From contig JASLRF010000404.1 in assembly GCA_030744095.1 (NCBI GenBank), positions 1-6,521 on the forward strand: a DNA stretch of 6,521 nt. Direction: 5' to 3'. Below, in pieces: positions 5,615 to 6,521 of the stretch (its first letter is position 1; each line of letters starts with the position of its first letter). The stretch is from Pirellulaceae bacterium. GTDB lineage: Bacteria; Planctomycetota; Planctomycetia; Pirellulales; Pirellulaceae. The translations under genes were made by a program, and so were the position numbers. The notes under the pieces were generated by a model, which was not told where the DNA came from, searched no databases, and saw nothing but the letters and a program-made list of their open reading frames with translations.

Positions 5615-5794
5615 AGGCCGGCACGTGCCAGCTCATCGGTCGCGTGTGTCAGGTAACGACGAAATTGGAACGTACAAGTGAGTCCGTCGACGTCGGACGG
5701 GCAATAACTAACGGTCTTTTCGGAATTCCCGTTACACCGTAGCGGTCAAAAACCGAATTCCTACGTCTACGATGTGACAACCCGCTTCGTCGGA

Positions 5795-6521
5795 TCAGCG
5801 ACGTTTGGGGCGGGGAATCTTGCCGGCATTCCCACCACGACGCGAGCGGCGCCGGTTGCCAGCCGGCTTCGCGGCAACCTCGTCGAGTGGCGTACCTATT
5901 TCCTCTCGCAGCTGAGTGATTCGATCGCGAATCACGCCGGCACGCTCGAATTCCAAGCTGTCAGCGGCTTCCAACATCTCTGCCTCCAATTCGTTGATGT
6001 ACTCTTCGGTCACGTAGACCGTCTCGTCCGTCCGCCCAACTGCGGCATTTGCCTGACGATGCGCCGCGGCCGTTGCTTCGATTCCTGCGCGTATATTCTT
6101 GAGCACCGTTTGCGGTGTGATCCCGTGTTCGGCATTATAGGCCTGCTGTGCGGTCCGCCGCCGATCCGTTTCGTCAATCGCCTTCTGCATCGAATCAGTG
6201 ACTTTATCCGCATACAGGATGACCTTGGCGTTCACATTGCGTGCCGAGCGGCCGATCGTTTGGATCAATGATGTTTCACTCCGCAAAAAACCTTCCTTGT
6301 CGGCATCCAGAATTGCCACCAGCGACACTTCTGGCAGGTCCAGGCCTTCGCGGAGCAAATTGACTCCGATCAGCGCCTCGAACTTCCCTTCGCGCAATTC
6401 TCGTAACAAGTCGACGCGTTCGAATGCGTTCAGCTCGCTATGCAACCACTTGGCAGTGACTCCTTTCCCGTTCAGGTAGGCCGAAAGATCCTCGGCCAGC
6501 CGTTTGGTTAGCGCCGTGACC
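5795..6521 (-). CDS. uvrB: UvrABC system protein B, C-terminal part (5' end outside window)
   Basis: UvrB is the damage-verifying helicase-like subunit of nucleotide excision repair; it receives DNA from UvrA and recruits UvrC. The visible 241 residues are the last third of a protein normally near 670-700. The frame is open through the right edge, beginning VTALTKRLAEDL, so there is no internal start; the TTG at 6445 encodes Leu in WLHSEL. Helicase motif V region shows GVNLLREGLDLPEVSL (52-67), followed by DADKEGFLRS and motif VI QTIGRSARNVN (87-97) with its arginines. The ADKVTDSMQKAIDETDRRR segment and GITPQTVLKNI follow. The UVR motif for UvrC contact is at about 173-208 (YINELEAEML to FERAGVIRDRI). 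The last 25 residues form a strongly basic Arg/Lys/Gly tail that is less typical and may add nonspecific nucleic-acid binding. Confidence 0.96.
   Translation of the reverse strand, partial: VTALTKRLAEDLSAYLNGKGVTAKWLHSELNAFERVDLLRELREGKFEALIGVNLLREGLDLPEVSLVAILDADKEGFLRSETSLIQTIGRSARNVNAKVILYADKVTDSMQKAIDETDRRRTAQQAYNAEHGITPQTVLKNIRAGIEATAAAHRQANAAVGRTDETVYVTEEYINELEAEMLEAADSLEFERAGVIRDRITQLREEIGTPLDEVAAKPAGNRRRSRRGGNAGKIPRPKRR

Larger units (their letters stand above)
5493..5794. other. Intergenic region between uvrB and uup
   Basis: No gene is supported in these 302 bases. On the minus strand it follows the uvrB stop and forms the upstream region of uup. It has short inverted repeats GGAATTC/GAATTCC (5722-5728 and 5755-5761), GTCCG/CGGAC (5682-5698), a GGCACGTGCC palindrome (5620-5629), an AT-rich spot (5582-5591) that could mark a promoter, and two stem-loops near uup. 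No obvious intrinsic terminator of uvrB was found. Confidence 0.55.

Noticed and set aside
5620..5629. GGCACGTGCC palindrome as an operator
   Set aside because: Ten-base GC-rich palindromes are expected by chance at this composition and it is not near a clear promoter.
6443..6445. Start of UvrB at TTG 6445
   Set aside because: The frame stays open to the right edge and the upstream residues VTALTKRLAEDL match UvrB, so this codon is an internal leucine.
1..6521. Defence system, transposase, integrase, tRNA or other transfer marker
   Set aside because: None of the frames or structures on either strand shows the needed motifs; gene content is ordinary chromosomal.

Overview
All six genes I can support read on the minus strand, so the window runs 'backwards'. 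In transcription order they are: the 3' part of uvrB (entering at the right edge), a uup-type ABC-F ATPase, an ECF sigma factor with an overlapping membrane anti-sigma-like gene, a small secreted protein, and a nagA-like deacetylase that runs off the left edge. The two edge genes are open at the window boundaries: uvrB lacks its start and nagA lacks its stop.

The DNA is moderately GC-rich. Ribosome-binding sites are weak or absent, and the proteome has an ECF sigma/membrane-protein pair and a small basic secreted protein with a proline-rich patch. The 3411-3548 gap contains a TTCGA-heptad repeat that, read on the minus strand, gives the spurious-peptide pattern 'RTSNIE' I associate with intergenic repeats of Planctomycetes and related phyla. 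Together these suggest a planctomycete, perhaps of the Pirellula group. This is inference; no rRNA or other phylogenetic marker was compared.

Region by region: 1-990 nagA-like amino-sugar catabolism gene; 991-1293 intergenic with a 15-bp palindrome, an AACCCTAA direct repeat and terminator-like hairpins; 1294-1662 secreted protein; 1663-1817 gap with a possible ECF-type promoter; 1818-3325 sigma/anti-sigma pair joined by a TGATG stop-start overlap; 3326-3611 gap with a candidate promoter, the heptad repeat and an 11-bp perfect hairpin; 3612-5492 uup; 5493-5794 leader/spacer with two stem-loops; 5795-6521 uvrB C-terminal part.

The sigma and membrane genes probably form one surface-signalling unit that may also drive the secreted-protein gene: GGAA-N(20)-TCT elements with matching spacing lie upstream of both. 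uvrB and uup both act in genome maintenance or translation but are separated by about 300 bp and need not be co-transcribed. I found no convincing new defence system, mobile element, CRISPR array or RNA gene. The most interesting items are the intergenic repeats, the unusual metal-site context of the NagA homologue, the deviant first ABC signature in Uup, and the unrecognised exported domain of the anti-sigma-like protein.
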